Shown here in pieces: positions 17,206 through 29,522 of a DNA stretch of 64,000 nt. Both the position numbers and the translations under genes were made by a program. Position 1 is the first letter of the stretch. Each line of letters starts with the position of its first letter. The DNA comes from Pseudomonas mosselii (GTDB lineage: Bacteria; Pseudomonadota; Gammaproteobacteria; Pseudomonadales; Pseudomonadaceae). The DNA lies in assembly GCF_019823065.1 (NCBI RefSeq), contig NZ_CP081966.1:1581501-1645500 (forward strand), read 5' to 3'. Under the pieces are notes generated by a model. It was not told the DNA's origin and searched no databases. It was given only the letters and a program-made list of their open reading frames with translations.

Positions 17206-19662
17206 ATGAAGGTAAATCGGACTCTCGAAGCGCCAAGGCTGCTGGGTATCATCTGGCCTTTCGTCGCCGTTGTGGTTTTCCAGGTACTGCTGGGCAGTCT
17301 GAGCCTTTATGCATTGTCCGCCGTGCGCGCCTACGTGGCAGGCGAGAGTTTGTGGTCCAAGGCGCAGAAGGACGCCATCTATTACCTCAACCTCTACGCC
17401 GACGACCGCGATCCGTTGACCTATGCTCGCTACCGCCGGGCCATCCTGGTGCCCCAGGGCGACCATAACCTGCGCCTGGCCCTGGATCGACCCGAGCCGG
17501 ACCTGGAGGCGGCGCGCCAGGGCGTGCTACAGGGCGGCAACCACCCTGAGGACGTTGCCCGGATCATCTGGTTCTACCGCAACTTCCGTCATATCAGCTA
17601 TATGGAAACCGCCATCGATTACTGGAACATCGGTGACGACTACCTGCGCCAGCTCGATGTGCTGGCCCAGCAGATGCGTCAAGGTTTCGCCAGCGGTGTT
17701 ATCGATCCCCACCAGGTGGCCAACTGGAAGGCGCGCATCGTCGCCATCAATGACGGTGTCACCCCCGCCGCCAAGGCGTTCAGCGATGCCTTGGGTGAAG
17801 GCTCGCGGATGTTGCTCAAGGTGCTGATGCTCACCAACCTGGCCACCGCGCTGTTCCTGATCGCCATGGCCTGGCGACGTTCGAGCAAGCTGCTGGCCCA
17901 GCGCCAGGCGTTCGCCAGTGCACTGCAGGAGGAGAAGGAGCGGGCGCAGATCACCCTGGAATCGATCGGCGATGCGGTGATCACCGCCGATGTCGACGGT
18001 TGCATCAGCTATATGAACCCGGCCGCGGAGCAGTTGACCCACTGGCAGGCGGTGCAGGCCCAGGGGCTGCCGCTGACGGCGTTGTTCAGCCTGCTCGACG
18101 AGAACGCCGAGGGTGACAGCCTGACGCTGGTCGAGCAGGTGCTCAGCGGCAGCCTCAAGGGCGGCGCCGAGCACGCCCGGCTGATCCAGCGCCTGGACGG
18201 CAGCACGGTGTCGGTTAACCTGGTGGGCTCGCCCATCCTCACCGAAGGGCAGGTCAGTGGCGTCGTGGTGGTGTTACACGACATGACCCAGGAGCGCCAG
18301 TACATTGCCAATTTGTCCTGGCAGGCCACCCATGACGCCCTGACCGGGCTGGCCAACCGCCGGGAGTTCGAGTATCGCCTGGAGCAGGCGCTCAACGGCC
18401 TGGCGCGCCAGGCCGGGCGCCATTCGCTGATGTTCCTCGACCTCGACCAGTTCAAGCTGGTCAACGATACCTGCGGCCATGCCGCTGGTGACGAATTGCT
18501 GCGGCATATCTGCGCAGTGCTGCAGTCGGGCCTGCGCGAGGGTGATACCCTCGCGCGCCTGGGTGGCGACGAGTTTGGCGTGCTCCTGGAGAATTGCCCG
18601 CCGGAGCAGGCCGAGCGCATTGCCGAACAGTTGCGCCAGTCCGTGCAGAGCCTGCATTTCGTATGGAAGGGGCGCCCCTTCGTAACCACGGTCAGCCTCG
18701 GCCTGGTGCACATCGCCCAGGTGCCCAGTACCCTGGAAGCTTCGTTGCGCGCGGCGGACATGGCCTGCTACATGGCCAAGGAGAAAGGACGCAATCGGGT
18801 CCAGGTCTATCATGCCGATGACAGTGAGCTGTCTATGCGCTTTGGCGAAATGGCCTGGATCCAGCGATTGCACGTGGCGCTGGAGGAGAACCGTTTCTGC
18901 CTCTACGCCCAGGAGATCGCGCCCTTGCATCCCCATGAGGGCCCCGGGCATATCGAGATCCTCCTGCGCCTGCACGACGAAAGCGGGCGCACCATCCTGC
19001 CCGACAGTTTCATCCCCGCAGCGGAGCGCTATGGGCTGATGACCGCGCTCGACCGTTGGGTGGTGCGCAGTGTGTTCCAGGTGATCCGCCAGTGCGTGGA
19101 CGAAGGCCGGGAGGGCCCCCTGGCGATGTGCGCCATCAATTTATCCGGCTCAAGTATCGGCGATGACAAGTTCCTCGAGTATTTGCAACGCCTGTTTGGC
19201 GAGTTCGACATCCCGCCTCGACTGATCTGTTTCGAAATTACCGAAACCAGCGCCATCGCCAATCTGGGCAGTGCGATCCGATTCATCAATGAATTGAAAG
19301 GACTGGGCTGCAAATTCTCGCTCGACGACTTCTGCGCCGGAATGTCGTCATTCGCCTATTTGAAGCATTTGCCTGTAGACTTCCTGAAGATCGACGGAAG
19401 TTTCGTCAAGGACATGCTCGATGATCCGATCAACCGGGCGATGGTCGAGGTGATCAATCACATCGGTCACGTCATGGGCAAGCGGACCATCGCCGAGTTT
19501 GTCGAGACACCGCTGATCGAGCAGGCTTTGCAGGAGATCGGCGTTGACTACGCCCAGGGATACCTTATCGAACGCCCGCAGGTCTTCACCTGCGACAGCC
19601 TGCAGCGCCAACGGATTGCCGCGAGGCCCCTTCTGCACCGGGCGCCGGGGACCTTTCGCTGA
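17206..19662 (+). CDS. Membrane-anchored PAS-GGDEF-EAL cyclic-di-GMP protein
   Basis: An 818-residue signalling protein. A first membrane segment (IIWPFVAVVVFQVLLGSLSLY) and a second near residue 210 (VLMLTNLATALFLIAMAW) bracket a roughly 175-residue periplasmic sensor. A PAS domain follows (ITLESIGDAVITADVDG). The GGDEF domain has an intact RLGGDEFG active site near residue 452 and an inhibitory RxxD (REGD) five residues before it. The EAL domain has EILLR in place of the usual EALLR form, with the downstream acidic and lysine residues present (NLSGSS, FEITET, LDDFCAGMSS, FLKIDGSF, AEFVE). Both synthesis and breakdown of c-di-GMP are possible. No named orthologue is assigned. Confidence 0.92.
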   Translation: MKVNRTLEAPRLLGIIWPFVAVVVFQVLLGSLSLYALSAVRAYVAGESLWSKAQKDAIYYLNLYADDRDPLTYARYRRAILVPQGDHNLRLALDRPEPDLEAARQGVLQGGNHPEDVARIIWFYRNFRHISYMETAIDYWNIGDDYLRQLDVLAQQMRQGFASGVIDPHQVANWKARIVAINDGVTPAAKAFSDALGEGSRMLLKVLMLTNLATALFLIAMAWRRSSKLLAQRQAFASALQEEKERAQITLESIGDAVITADVDGCISYMNPAAEQLTHWQAVQAQGLPLTALFSLLDENAEGDSLTLVEQVLSGSLKGGAEHARLIQRLDGSTVSVNLVGSPILTEGQVSGVVVVLHDMTQERQYIANLSWQATHDALTGLANRREFEYRLEQALNGLARQAGRHSLMFLDLDQFKLVNDTCGHAAGDELLRHICAVLQSGLREGDTLARLGGDEFGVLLENCPPEQAERIAEQLRQSVQSLHFVWKGRPFVTTVSLGLVHIAQVPSTLEASLRAADMACYMAKEKGRNRVQVYHADDSELSMRFGEMAWIQRLHVALEENRFCLYAQEIAPLHPHEGPGHIEILLRLHDESGRTILPDSFIPAAERYGLMTALDRWVVRSVFQVIRQCVDEGREGPLAMCAINLSGSSIGDDKFLEYLQRLFGEFDIPPRLICFEITETSAIANLGSAIRFINELKGLGCKFSLDDFCAGMSSFAYLKHLPVDFLKIDGSFVKDMLDDPINRAMVEVINHIGHVMGKRTIAEFVETPLIEQALQEIGVDYAQGYLIERPQVFTCDSLQRQRIAARPLLHRAPGTFR

Positions 19663-19700
19663 ACAACGCCCGGAAATCACAGGGAATCAAGGAGCTGACA

Positions 19701-20486
19701 GTGATCGACGCGTTCGTAAGGATCGGACCATTGATGGATCCGGCCAGTTATCCGCAGTGGGCTCAACAACTGATAGAGGATTGCCGCGAAAGCAAGCGCC
19801 GGGTGGTGGAGCATGAGTTCTACCAGCGACTGCGCGATGGCCAGCTCAAGCAGTCGACCATCCGCCAGTACTTGATCGGTGGCTGGCCGGTGGTCGAGCA
19901 GTTTTCCCTCTACATGGCCCACAACCTCACCAAGACCCGCTACGCCCGGCATCCTGGCGAAGACATGGCGCGCCGCTGGCTGATGCGCAACATCCGGGTC
20001 GAGCTCAACCATGCCGACTACTGGGTGAACTGGTGCCAGGCACACGGTATCCATCTGCATGAATTGCAGTCCCAGGAAGTGCCGCCGGAGCTCAACGGCC
20101 TCAACGACTGGTGCTGGCGGGTGTGCGCCACCGAGTCGTTGGCTATCGCCATGGCGGCCACCAACTACGCCATCGAAGGTGCCACCGGCGAGTGGTCGGC
20201 GGTGGTGTGCGCTGAGGACACCTATGCCCAAGGGTTCCCCGAGGACACCCGCAAGCGCGCGATGAAGTGGCTGAAGATGCATGCGCAGTACGATGATGCG
20301 CACCCTTGGGAAGCGCTTGAGATCATCTGCACCCTGGCCGGCGAGAACCCCACGTTGGGGTTGCGCACCGAACTGCGTCGGGCGATCTGCAAGAGCTATG
20401 ACTGCATGTTCCTGTTTTTGGAGCGTTGCATGCAGCTCGAGGGGCGTCAGCAGGGGCGTCTGCGCCCGGCATTGGCGGCGGGCTGA
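19701..20486 (+). CDS. TenA/PqqC-like heme-oxygenase-fold protein
   Basis: A 261-residue all-helical protein of the TenA/PqqC superfamily. Segments include EFYQRLRDGQLKQSTIRQYLIGGWPVVEQF, RVELNHADYWVNW, TNYAIEGATGEW and MHAQYDDAHPWEALEI. The E..H, E and D...H..E residues in these helices resemble the metal ligands of heme-oxygenase-like diiron oxidases, so an oxidase role is possible; annotations as TenA-type regulators are weakly based. The GTG at 19701 is favoured because AAGGAG is six bases upstream; the next ATG is at 19734. It stands 38 bases after the GGDEF/EAL gene. Confidence 0.8.
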   Translation: MIDAFVRIGPLMDPASYPQWAQQLIEDCRESKRRVVEHEFYQRLRDGQLKQSTIRQYLIGGWPVVEQFSLYMAHNLTKTRYARHPGEDMARRWLMRNIRVELNHADYWVNWCQAHGIHLHELQSQEVPPELNGLNDWCWRVCATESLAIAMAATNYAIEGATGEWSAVVCAEDTYAQGFPEDTRKRAMKWLKMHAQYDDAHPWEALEIICTLAGENPTLGLRTELRRAICKSYDCMFLFLERCMQLEGRQQGRLRPALAAG

Positions 20487-20491
20487 AACAG

Positions 20492-20547
20492 TTCGCCGGC
20501 AACCCGGCTCCTACAGTCGATTCCGTAGGAGCTGGCTTGCCGGCGAA
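20492..20547. terminator. REP-type hairpin between convergent genes
   Basis: TTCGCCGGCAA...(C)CGGCTCCTAC pairs with GTAGGAGCTGG...TTGCCGGCGAA around a short ACAGTCGATTCC loop. It lies between the convergent TenA-like and YciK-like genes and probably ends both transcripts. No T tract is seen. Confidence 0.7.
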
Positions 20548-20554
20548 GTGGGCC

Positions 20555-21295
20555 TTACTGCGCGTTCAGCGCTTGTCCGTTCACATCCTTGCTGTCCGGC
20601 CCCATCAGGTACAGGTACACCGGCATGATGTCCTCGGGCAGCGGGTTGTTCTGCGGGTTCTCGCTTGGGTAGGCCTGGGCGCGCATCGCCGTGCGCGTGG
20701 CGCCCGGATTGATGCTGTTCGAGCGTACCGGCGCCACGCCTTCCAGCTCGTCGGCCAAGGTCTGCATCAGTCCCTCGGTGGCGAACTTCGACACCCCGTA
20801 GGCACCCCAGTAGGCCCGGCCCTTGCGCCCGACGCTGCTGGAGGTGAACACCACTGAGGCGTCCTCGGACAGTTTCAGCAGCGGCAGCAGGGTGCTGGTG
20901 AGCATGAAGGTGGCGTTGACGTTAATGTGCATCACGCGCATGAAGTTATCGCCCGAGAGCTGCTCCAGCGGCGTGCGCGGGCCGATGATCGAGGCGTTGT
21001 TGAGCAGGCCGTCGAGGCGACCGAACTGCTCCTCGATCATCGCCGCCAGTTCGTCGTACTGGTGCGCCAGGGCGGTTTCCAGGTTGAACGGGATCACCAC
21101 CGGCTGCGGATGGCCAGCGGCCTCGATCTGGTCGTAGACCTCGTTGAGGTTGGACTCGGTCTTGCCCAGCAGCAACACGGTGGCGCCCAGGGCGGCGTAG
21201 GCCTTGGCGGCGGCGGCGCCGATGCCGCGACCGGCGCCGGTGACCAGGATGATCCGGTCCTTGAGCAGGTCGGGGCGGGCGGTGTAGTCGAACAT
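20555..21295 (-). CDS. YciK family SDR oxidoreductase
   Basis: A 246-residue classical short-chain dehydrogenase. It has the cofactor motif TGAGRGIG near residue 19, NNASII, the Ser of VVFTSSSVG and the YxxxK pair in YWGAYGVSKFA. The YciK subfamily is recognised by the start MFDYTARPDLLKDRIILVTGAGRGIG and a conserved position beside mupP. The substrate is unknown. The start at 21295 (MFDYT) is preferred to an upstream in-frame codon at 21355, because the extra 20 residues overlap the mupP spacer and lack family similarity. It probably shares a transcript with mupP and ubiG. Confidence 0.88.
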   Translation of the reverse strand: MFDYTARPDLLKDRIILVTGAGRGIGAAAAKAYAALGATVLLLGKTESNLNEVYDQIEAAGHPQPVVIPFNLETALAHQYDELAAMIEEQFGRLDGLLNNASIIGPRTPLEQLSGDNFMRVMHINVNATFMLTSTLLPLLKLSEDASVVFTSSSVGRKGRAYWGAYGVSKFATEGLMQTLADELEGVAPVRSNSINPGATRTAMRAQAYPSENPQNNPLPEDIMPVYLYLMGPDSKDVNGQALNAQ

Positions 21296-21342
21296 CGGTC
21301 TGTCCTTAAATCGGTTGCGATCAATGGGGGCTGCGCGAAGGT

Positions 21343-22020
21343 TCAGCAGCCGCACAGCGCGCTGTCGATCACCTTGCGCAGTTCCAGCGGGTGGTCCACC
21401 ACCACGTCAGCGCCCCAGTTGTTGGGGTTGTCCTCTGGATGAATATAGCCATAGCGCACCGCTGCGGTGCGGGTGCCGGCGTCGCGGCCAGACTCGATGT
21501 CACGCAGGTCATCGCCGACGAACAGCACGCTGGCCGGGTCCAGGTCCAGGGTCTTGCACGCCAGGATCAACGGTTCGGGGTCGGGCTTGCTGTTCTTCAC
21601 GTGGTCTGGGCAGATCAGTAGGGCCGAGCGCTCTGCCAGGCCCAGGCGCTGCATGATCGGTTCGGCGAAGCGCACCGGCTTGTTGGTGACCACGCCCCAC
21701 AGCAGGTTGCCTTTCTCGATGTCGGCCAGCAGCTCCGGCATGCCGTCGAACAGCTTGCTGTGCACCGCGCAGTCGCGCTGGTAGCGCTCGAGGAATTCCA
21801 GGCGCAGGGCCTCGAAGCCGTCCGCCTCGGGGTCCATGGCGAAGGTTGCGGCGACCATGGCGCGGGCGCCGCCGGAGATCACCTCGCGGATGCGTTCGTC
21901 GTCGATGGCCGGCATGCCGCGGTCGGCGAGCATCGCCTGGCAGATGGCGATGAAGTCCGGCGCCGTGTCCAGTAGGGTGCCGTCCATGTCGAAGAGTACT
22001 GCTCGCAGGCGCATGCTCAT
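21343..22020 (-). CDS. mupP: N-acetylmuramic acid 6-phosphate phosphatase MupP
   Basis: A 225-residue HAD-family phosphatase with the nucleophile motif [10 protein letters not shown] at residues 10-19, motif II VVTNKP and the acidic motif [12 protein letters not shown]. It was long annotated as phosphoglycolate phosphatase (gph). In P. putida the gene between ubiG and the yciK-like gene (PP_1764) was shown to be MupP, which dephosphorylates MurNAc-6-P in the peptidoglycan recycling route that bypasses de novo synthesis and gives intrinsic fosfomycin resistance. The assignment here rests on that synteny and the HAD motifs. The ATG overlaps the ubiG stop by four bases; a second in-frame ATG is two codons on. 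Confidence 0.85.
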   Translation of the reverse strand: MSMRLRAVLFDMDGTLLDTAPDFIAICQAMLADRGMPAIDDERIREVISGGARAMVAATFAMDPEADGFEALRLEFLERYQRDCAVHSKLFDGMPELLADIEKGNLLWGVVTNKPVRFAEPIMQRLGLAERSALLICPDHVKNSKPDPEPLILACKTLDLDPASVLFVGDDLRDIESGRDAGTRTAAVRYGYIHPEDNPNNWGADVVVDHPLELRKVIDSALCGC

Positions 22021-22715
22021 TCCTCGCGCAGGGTCTGGATCATGTAGTTGACGTCGACGTCGTTGCTGAGCTTGTAGTGCTTGGTCAGCGGGTTGTAGGT
22101 CAGGCCGATGATGTCCTTGACCTCGAGGCCCGCGGCGCGGCTCCAGGCGCCCAGCTCGGAGGGGCGGATGAATTTCTTGAAGTCATGGGTGCCGCGCGGC
22201 AGCATCTTGAGGATGTACTCGGCGCCGATGATTGCCAGCAGGTAGGCCTTGGGGTTGCGGTTGATGGTCGAGAAGAACACCTGGCCGCCCGGCTTGACCA
22301 TGCGGTAGCAGGCACGGATCACCGATGAGGGGTCGGGCACGTGCTCGAGCATCTCCAGGCAGGTGACCACGTCGAACTGCTCGGGCATCTCTTCGGCCAG
22401 GGCCTCGGCGGTGATCTGCCGGTACTCCACCGCCACGCCGGACTCCAGCTGATGCAGTTGGGCCACCGCCAGTGGCGCCTCGCCCATGTCGATGCCGGTC
22501 ACGGTGGCGCCGCGCTGGGCCATCGCCTCGCTGAGGATGCCGCCGCCGCAGCCGACGTCCAGCACCTTCTTGCCGGCAAGGGCGACGCGCTCGTCGATCC
22601 AGTTGACCCGCAGTGGGTTGATGTCGTGCAGTGGCTTGAATTCGCTCTCGCGGTCCCACCAGCGGTGAGCCAGGGCTTCGAACTTGGCGATTTCGGCGTG
22701 GTCGACGTTGCTCAT
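22017..22715 (-). CDS. ubiG: Ubiquinone biosynthesis O-methyltransferase UbiG
   Basis: A 232-residue class I SAM methyltransferase. It starts [21 protein letters not shown], which is diagnostic for UbiG, and has the SAM-binding loop [16 protein letters not shown] near residue 50 and the [13 protein letters not shown] motif. It carries out both O-methylation steps of ubiquinone synthesis at the membrane surface. Full length. It is translationally coupled to mupP by an ATGA overlap and follows mtaD on the same strand after 63 bases. Confidence 0.96.
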   Translation of the reverse strand: MSNVDHAEIAKFEALAHRWWDRESEFKPLHDINPLRVNWIDERVALAGKKVLDVGCGGGILSEAMAQRGATVTGIDMGEAPLAVAQLHQLESGVAVEYRQITAEALAEEMPEQFDVVTCLEMLEHVPDPSSVIRACYRMVKPGGQVFFSTINRNPKAYLLAIIGAEYILKMLPRGTHDFKKFIRPSELGAWSRAAGLEVKDIIGLTYNPLTKHYKLSNDVDVNYMIQTLREE

Positions 22716-22778
22716 CTGAACAGTCCTCTGAAGCTTCTATGAAAGTGTCACGGGGCGCCAGCCGTGGCTGGCGCCCGG

Positions 22779-24113
22779 TTATTCGTTGCGCCCGCCGATG
22801 CGGGCTCCCCAGGCGCGGGCATTGGCGGCCAGGGCCCGCTCGTCCATCCGCGTCAGGCGGCGGTCCAGCACCAGGGCGTGGCCGGCGACCCAGACGTCCT
22901 TCACGCAATCGCGGCCGGTGGCGTAGATCAATTGCGAGACCGGGTCGTGCACCGGCTGCTGCGCCAGCCCCGACAGGTCGAAGGCGACCAGGTCGGCGGC
23001 CTTGCCTACCTCGAGCGAGCCGGTCGTCGCCTCCAGGCCCAGCGCCCGGGCGCCGTTGAGCGTGGCCATGCGCAGCGCCCGGTGGGCGTCCAGGGCGGTG
23101 GCCGAGCCGGCGACGGCCTTGGCCAGCAGCGCGGCGGTACGGGTTTCGCCGAGCAGGTCGAGGTCATTGTTGCTGGCGGCGCCGTCGGTGCCCACCGCCA
23201 CGTTCACTCCGGCCTGCCACAGGCGCTCCACCGGGCAGAAGCCGCTGGCCAGCTTGAGGTTGGACTCGGGGCAGTGGACCACGCTGGTGTTGCTTTCTAC
23301 CAGCAGGGCCAGATCCTCGTCGCTGACCTGGGTCATGTGCACCGCCTGCAGGTTCGGCCCCAGCAGGCCCAGGCGGGCGAGGCGGGCCAGTGGGCGCTCG
23401 CCGCTGTCCTTGAGCGCCTGCTCGACTTCGCCGGCGGTCTCGTGGATATGCATGTGCAGCGGTGCGTCGAGCTGGTCGGCGATTACCCGGATCTTCTCAA
23501 GGTTCGCATCGCTGACCGTGTACGGCGCGTGCGGGCCAAGGGCGACGGTAATGCGCGGGTGGTGGCGCAGGTCGCCGAACAGCTCGATGGCCAGGTGCAG
23601 GCCCTCGTCCGGGGTGCGCGCGCCGGGGATCGGGAAGTCCAGCAGCGGCACGGCGATCTGCGCGCGGATACCGCTCTGGTGCACGCGGTCGCAGGCTTCG
23701 CGGGGGAAGAAGTACATGTCGGCAAAGCAGGTGATGCCGCCCTTGAGCTGCTCGGCGATGGCAAGGTCGGTGCCGTCACGCACGAAGGTTTCGTCCACCC
23801 AGCGGCCCTCGGCCGGCCAGATATGCTCCTGCAGCCAGGTCATCAGCGGTAGGTCATCGGCCAGGCCACGGAACAGGGCCATGGCGGCGTGACCATGGGC
23901 GTTGACCAGCCCGGGCGTCAGCACGCAGTCGGGCAGTTCGCGCACTTCCCGGGCCCGGGGTGCCCGTTCGCGGGGGCCGAGCCAGGCGATCTGGCCGTCC
24001 AGCACACCCAGTGCATGGCCTTCGAGCACCACGCCGGCCGGCTCCACGGGGACCAGCCAGTCCGGCACAAGCAGCAGGTCGAGGAGAGGGATGGCGGTGG
24101 GCATGCGCGGCAT
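22779..24113 (-). CDS. mtaD: 5-methylthioadenosine/S-adenosylhomocysteine deaminase (TRZ/ATZ amidohydrolase)
   Basis: A 444-residue metal-dependent amidohydrolase. The HxH pair in [14 protein letters not shown], the HIHET metal ligand near residue 222, the [13 protein letters not shown] motif and [17 protein letters not shown] fit the MtaD/SsnA-like family. In P. aeruginosa the orthologue (PA3170) was shown to deaminate 5'-methylthioadenosine to methylthioinosine, which a separate phosphorylase then cleaves. The divergently placed mtnA supports that pathway here. The start gives [19 protein letters not shown]; a start at the second ATG (MPTAIP) is also possible. Chlorohydrolase or guanine deaminase activity is less likely. 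Confidence 0.88.
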   Translation of the reverse strand: MPRMPTAIPLLDLLLVPDWLVPVEPAGVVLEGHALGVLDGQIAWLGPRERAPRAREVRELPDCVLTPGLVNAHGHAAMALFRGLADDLPLMTWLQEHIWPAEGRWVDETFVRDGTDLAIAEQLKGGITCFADMYFFPREACDRVHQSGIRAQIAVPLLDFPIPGARTPDEGLHLAIELFGDLRHHPRITVALGPHAPYTVSDANLEKIRVIADQLDAPLHMHIHETAGEVEQALKDSGERPLARLARLGLLGPNLQAVHMTQVSDEDLALLVESNTSVVHCPESNLKLASGFCPVERLWQAGVNVAVGTDGAASNNDLDLLGETRTAALLAKAVAGSATALDAHRALRMATLNGARALGLEATTGSLEVGKAADLVAFDLSGLAQQPVHDPVSQLIYATGRDCVKDVWVAGHALVLDRRLTRMDERALAANARAWGARIGGRNE

Positions 24114-24215
24114 ATACCTGGGTTGGTTCGGCTAAACGCGCAGTATACCCGAGCGTCCGCGGCTGAGGGTCGCTATAATCGCCGGCTTTTGATGTCAGGG
24201 CGACGGGGAGAGGCG

Positions 24216-25292
24216 ATGCGCGAGCAACTGATGGCGGCGGAGACGGTGACGGGCATCGAATGGCGCGACGGCGTGTTGCACCTGCTCGACCAGCGCCTGC
24301 TGCCGCTGGAGCAGTGCTGGCTGGCCTGCACGCAGGCGTACGAGGTGGCCGAGGCAATCAGCGACATGGCTGTACGCGGCGCCCCGGCGATCGGAATCTG
24401 CGCCGCCTATGGCCTGGTGCTGGCTTTGCGCCAGCGATTGGCCGAGGGTGACGGCTGGGAGGAGTCCCTCGAGGAGGACTTCATGCTGCTGGGCGAGGCG
24501 CGCCCGACCCCGGCCAACCTGTTCTGGGCGCTCAACCGCATGCGTGAACGCCTGCAGCGCCTGCGTTCAGGGGAGGATGTGCTGGCGGTGATGGAGGCCG
24601 AGGCGGTGGCCATCCATGAAAGCGATCGCGAGGCCAACCTGACCATGGCCCAGTTCGGCGTCGAGCAGATTCGTCGCCACCAGGGCAGCGAACAGGCTCT
24701 GCTCACCCATGGCAACGCCGGGGCCTTGGCCACCGGCGGCTTCGGCACCGCCTTGGGGGTGATCCGCGCTGCCACCCTGGAAGGCATGGTTGAGCAGGTC
24801 TATGCCTGCGAGTCGCGGCCCTGGTTGCAGGGCTCGCGCCTGACCGCCTGGGAACTGGCCGCCGATGGCGTGCCGGTGACCGTGGTCGCCGACGCGGCCA
24901 TGGGACACCTGATGAAGACCAAGGGCATCACCTGGGTGGTGGTTGGTGCCGACTGTATCGCCGCCAATGGCGACGTGGCGGCGAAGATCGGCACCTACCA
25001 GATGGCGGTGACCGCCATGCACCACGGCCTGCGCTTCATGGTGGTGGCGCCGAGCACCAGCGTCGACCTGAACCTGGCCACCGGCGAGGACATTCCGCTG
25101 GAGACTCGTGGCGAAGAGGAGTTGCTGGAAGTCGCGGGCATCCAGGTGACGGCCGATGTCGAGGCCTACAACCCGGTGGTGGATGTCACCCCGGCGGACC
25201 TGATCGACGTGATCGTCACCGAGAGGGGGGTGGTCGAGCGTCCGGATACGGCGAAAATCGCCCAGTTGATGTGCCGCAAACGCCTGCATTGA
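24216..25292 (+). CDS. mtnA: S-methyl-5-thioribose-1-phosphate isomerase
   Basis: A 358-residue eIF2B-alpha-like aldose-ketose isomerase. Family motifs are [36 protein letters not shown] (with catalytic-site glycines), [16 protein letters not shown] and [21 protein letters not shown], which holds the catalytic Asp. It converts methylthioribose 1-phosphate to methylthioribulose 1-phosphate in methionine salvage. The ATG at 24216 is chosen because GGGGAGAGG precedes it and the length then equals that of other MtnA proteins; the open frame continues upstream only as non-conserved sequence. It is divergent from mtaD with about 100 bases between, an arrangement that fits joint control of methylthioadenosine salvage. 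Confidence 0.95.
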   Translation: MREQLMAAETVTGIEWRDGVLHLLDQRLLPLEQCWLACTQAYEVAEAISDMAVRGAPAIGICAAYGLVLALRQRLAEGDGWEESLEEDFMLLGEARPTPANLFWALNRMRERLQRLRSGEDVLAVMEAEAVAIHESDREANLTMAQFGVEQIRRHQGSEQALLTHGNAGALATGGFGTALGVIRAATLEGMVEQVYACESRPWLQGSRLTAWELAADGVPVTVVADAAMGHLMKTKGITWVVVGADCIAANGDVAAKIGTYQMAVTAMHHGLRFMVVAPSTSVDLNLATGEDIPLETRGEEELLEVAGIQVTADVEAYNPVVDVTPADLIDVIVTERGVVERPDTAKIAQLMCRKRLH

Positions 25293-25540
25293 GGTGTTTT
25301 TTCACCCGTTTGGATGGCGCTTCAAGGCAACCTGCCATATCTCCCATGCGTCCCGTGTTTGTGATACCATCCGGCAGTTTCCAAGGCCGCTCTTTGCGGC
25401 GGCCTTCATTGCGCAGATCCATGTCACAACTCATTGATTTGTCGTAAGTCGTCGCACCCCATATGCGCTGCGGCGGCGAGCTTCGTTCGTCCTTCGAGGG
25501 ATCAGGCGAAGTTTCACCAGAAAAAGGAATCAGGCTTCTC

Positions 25541-28303
<2,763 letters not shown>

Positions 28304-28320
28304 CCGAAGCAACAACCCGA

Positions 28321-28344
28321 ACGGGGCGACCAAGGTCGCCCCGT
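28321..28344 (+). terminator. Intrinsic terminator of gyrA
   Basis: An 11-base perfect stem, ACGGGGCGACC and GGTCGCCCCGT, closes a very small AA loop 17 bases after the gyrA stop; only a short T run follows. It is well placed to end the gyrA transcript before serC. Confidence 0.8.
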
Positions 28345-28436
28345 TTGACTGATTGGAACAGGCAACGCTCGCTCCTGCAGGGGTTGGCGGGGTCTGTGAG
28401 TGACGATTTGTTCTATTTGGCAGAGCGAGAGTGGAT

Positions 28437-29522
28437 GTGAGCAAACGAGCCTTTAACTTCTGCGCCGGCCCCGCCGCGCTTCCCGATGCTGTCCTGCAGC
28501 GTGCCCAGGCCGAGATGCTGGACTGGCGCGGCAAGGGCCTGTCGGTGATGGAAATGAGCCATCGCAGCGACGACTACGTGGCCATTGCCGAAAAGGCCGA
28601 GCAGGACCTGCGCGACCTGCTGTCCGTCCCCTCCAACTACAAGGTGCTGTTCCTGCAGGGCGGCGCCAGCCAGCAGTTCGCCGAGATTCCGCTGAACCTG
28701 CTGCCGGAGAATGGCACCGCCGACTACGTCGAGACCGGCATCTGGTCGAAGAAGGCCATCGAGGAAGCGCGTCGTTTCGGCAACGTCAACGTCGCCGCCA
28801 GCGCCAAGCCCTACGACTACCTGGCCATCCCAGGCCAGAACGAGTGGAAACTGACCAAGAACGCGGCATACGTTCACTATGCGTCCAACGAGACCATCGG
28901 CGGCCTGCAGTTCGACTGGGTGCCCGAGACCGGCGACGTCCCGCTGGTGGTCGACATGTCCTCCGACATCCTCTCGCGCCCGACTGACGTGTCGCAGTTC
29001 GGCCTGATCTACGCCGGCGCGCAGAAGAACATCGGCCCCAGCGGCCTGGTGGTGGTGATCGTCCGTGAAGACCTGCTGGGTCACGCCCGCAGCAGCTGCC
29101 CGACCATGCTCGACTACAAGATCGCGGCCGACAACGGCTCGATGTACAACACCCCGGCCACCTATTCCTGGTACCTCTCGGGCCTGGTGTTCGAGTGGCT
29201 CAAGGAGCAGGGTGGCGTCGAGGCCATGGAGCAGCGCAACCGCGCCAAGAAGGACCGCCTGTACGGCTTCATCGACGGCAGCGAGTTCTACACCAATCCG
29301 ATCAGCCACAACGCCCGTTCGTGGATGAACGTGCCGTTCCGCCTGGCCGACGAGCGCCTGGACAAGGCCTTCCTGGCTGGCGCCGACGCCCGTGGCCTGC
29401 TGAACCTCAAGGGGCACCGTTCGGTGGGTGGCATGCGCGCCTCGATCTACAATGCCTTGGGCCTGGAGGCCGTCGAGGCGCTGGTGCAGTACATGGCTGA
29501 ATTCGAGAAGGAGCACGGCTGA
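28437..29522 (+). CDS. serC: 3-phosphoserine/phosphohydroxythreonine aminotransferase
   Basis: A 361-residue PLP-dependent class V aminotransferase starting MSKRAFNFCAGPAALP. The internal LIYAGAQKNIGPSG contains the PLP-binding Lys, and SHRSDDYV and FLQGGASQQF are family motifs. It makes phosphoserine for serine synthesis and also acts in pyridoxal phosphate synthesis. The GTG at 28437 gives the normal family length; another in-frame GTG two codons upstream (28431) is possible. It begins the serC-pheA-(tyrA-aroA)-cmk-rpsA run that is conserved in pseudomonads; pheA starts on the last base of its stop codon. Confidence 0.96.
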   Translation: MSKRAFNFCAGPAALPDAVLQRAQAEMLDWRGKGLSVMEMSHRSDDYVAIAEKAEQDLRDLLSVPSNYKVLFLQGGASQQFAEIPLNLLPENGTADYVETGIWSKKAIEEARRFGNVNVAASAKPYDYLAIPGQNEWKLTKNAAYVHYASNETIGGLQFDWVPETGDVPLVVDMSSDILSRPTDVSQFGLIYAGAQKNIGPSGLVVVIVREDLLGHARSSCPTMLDYKIAADNGSMYNTPATYSWYLSGLVFEWLKEQGGVEAMEQRNRAKKDRLYGFIDGSEFYTNPISHNARSWMNVPFRLADERLDKAFLAGADARGLLNLKGHRSVGGMRASIYNALGLEAVEALVQYMAEFEKEHG

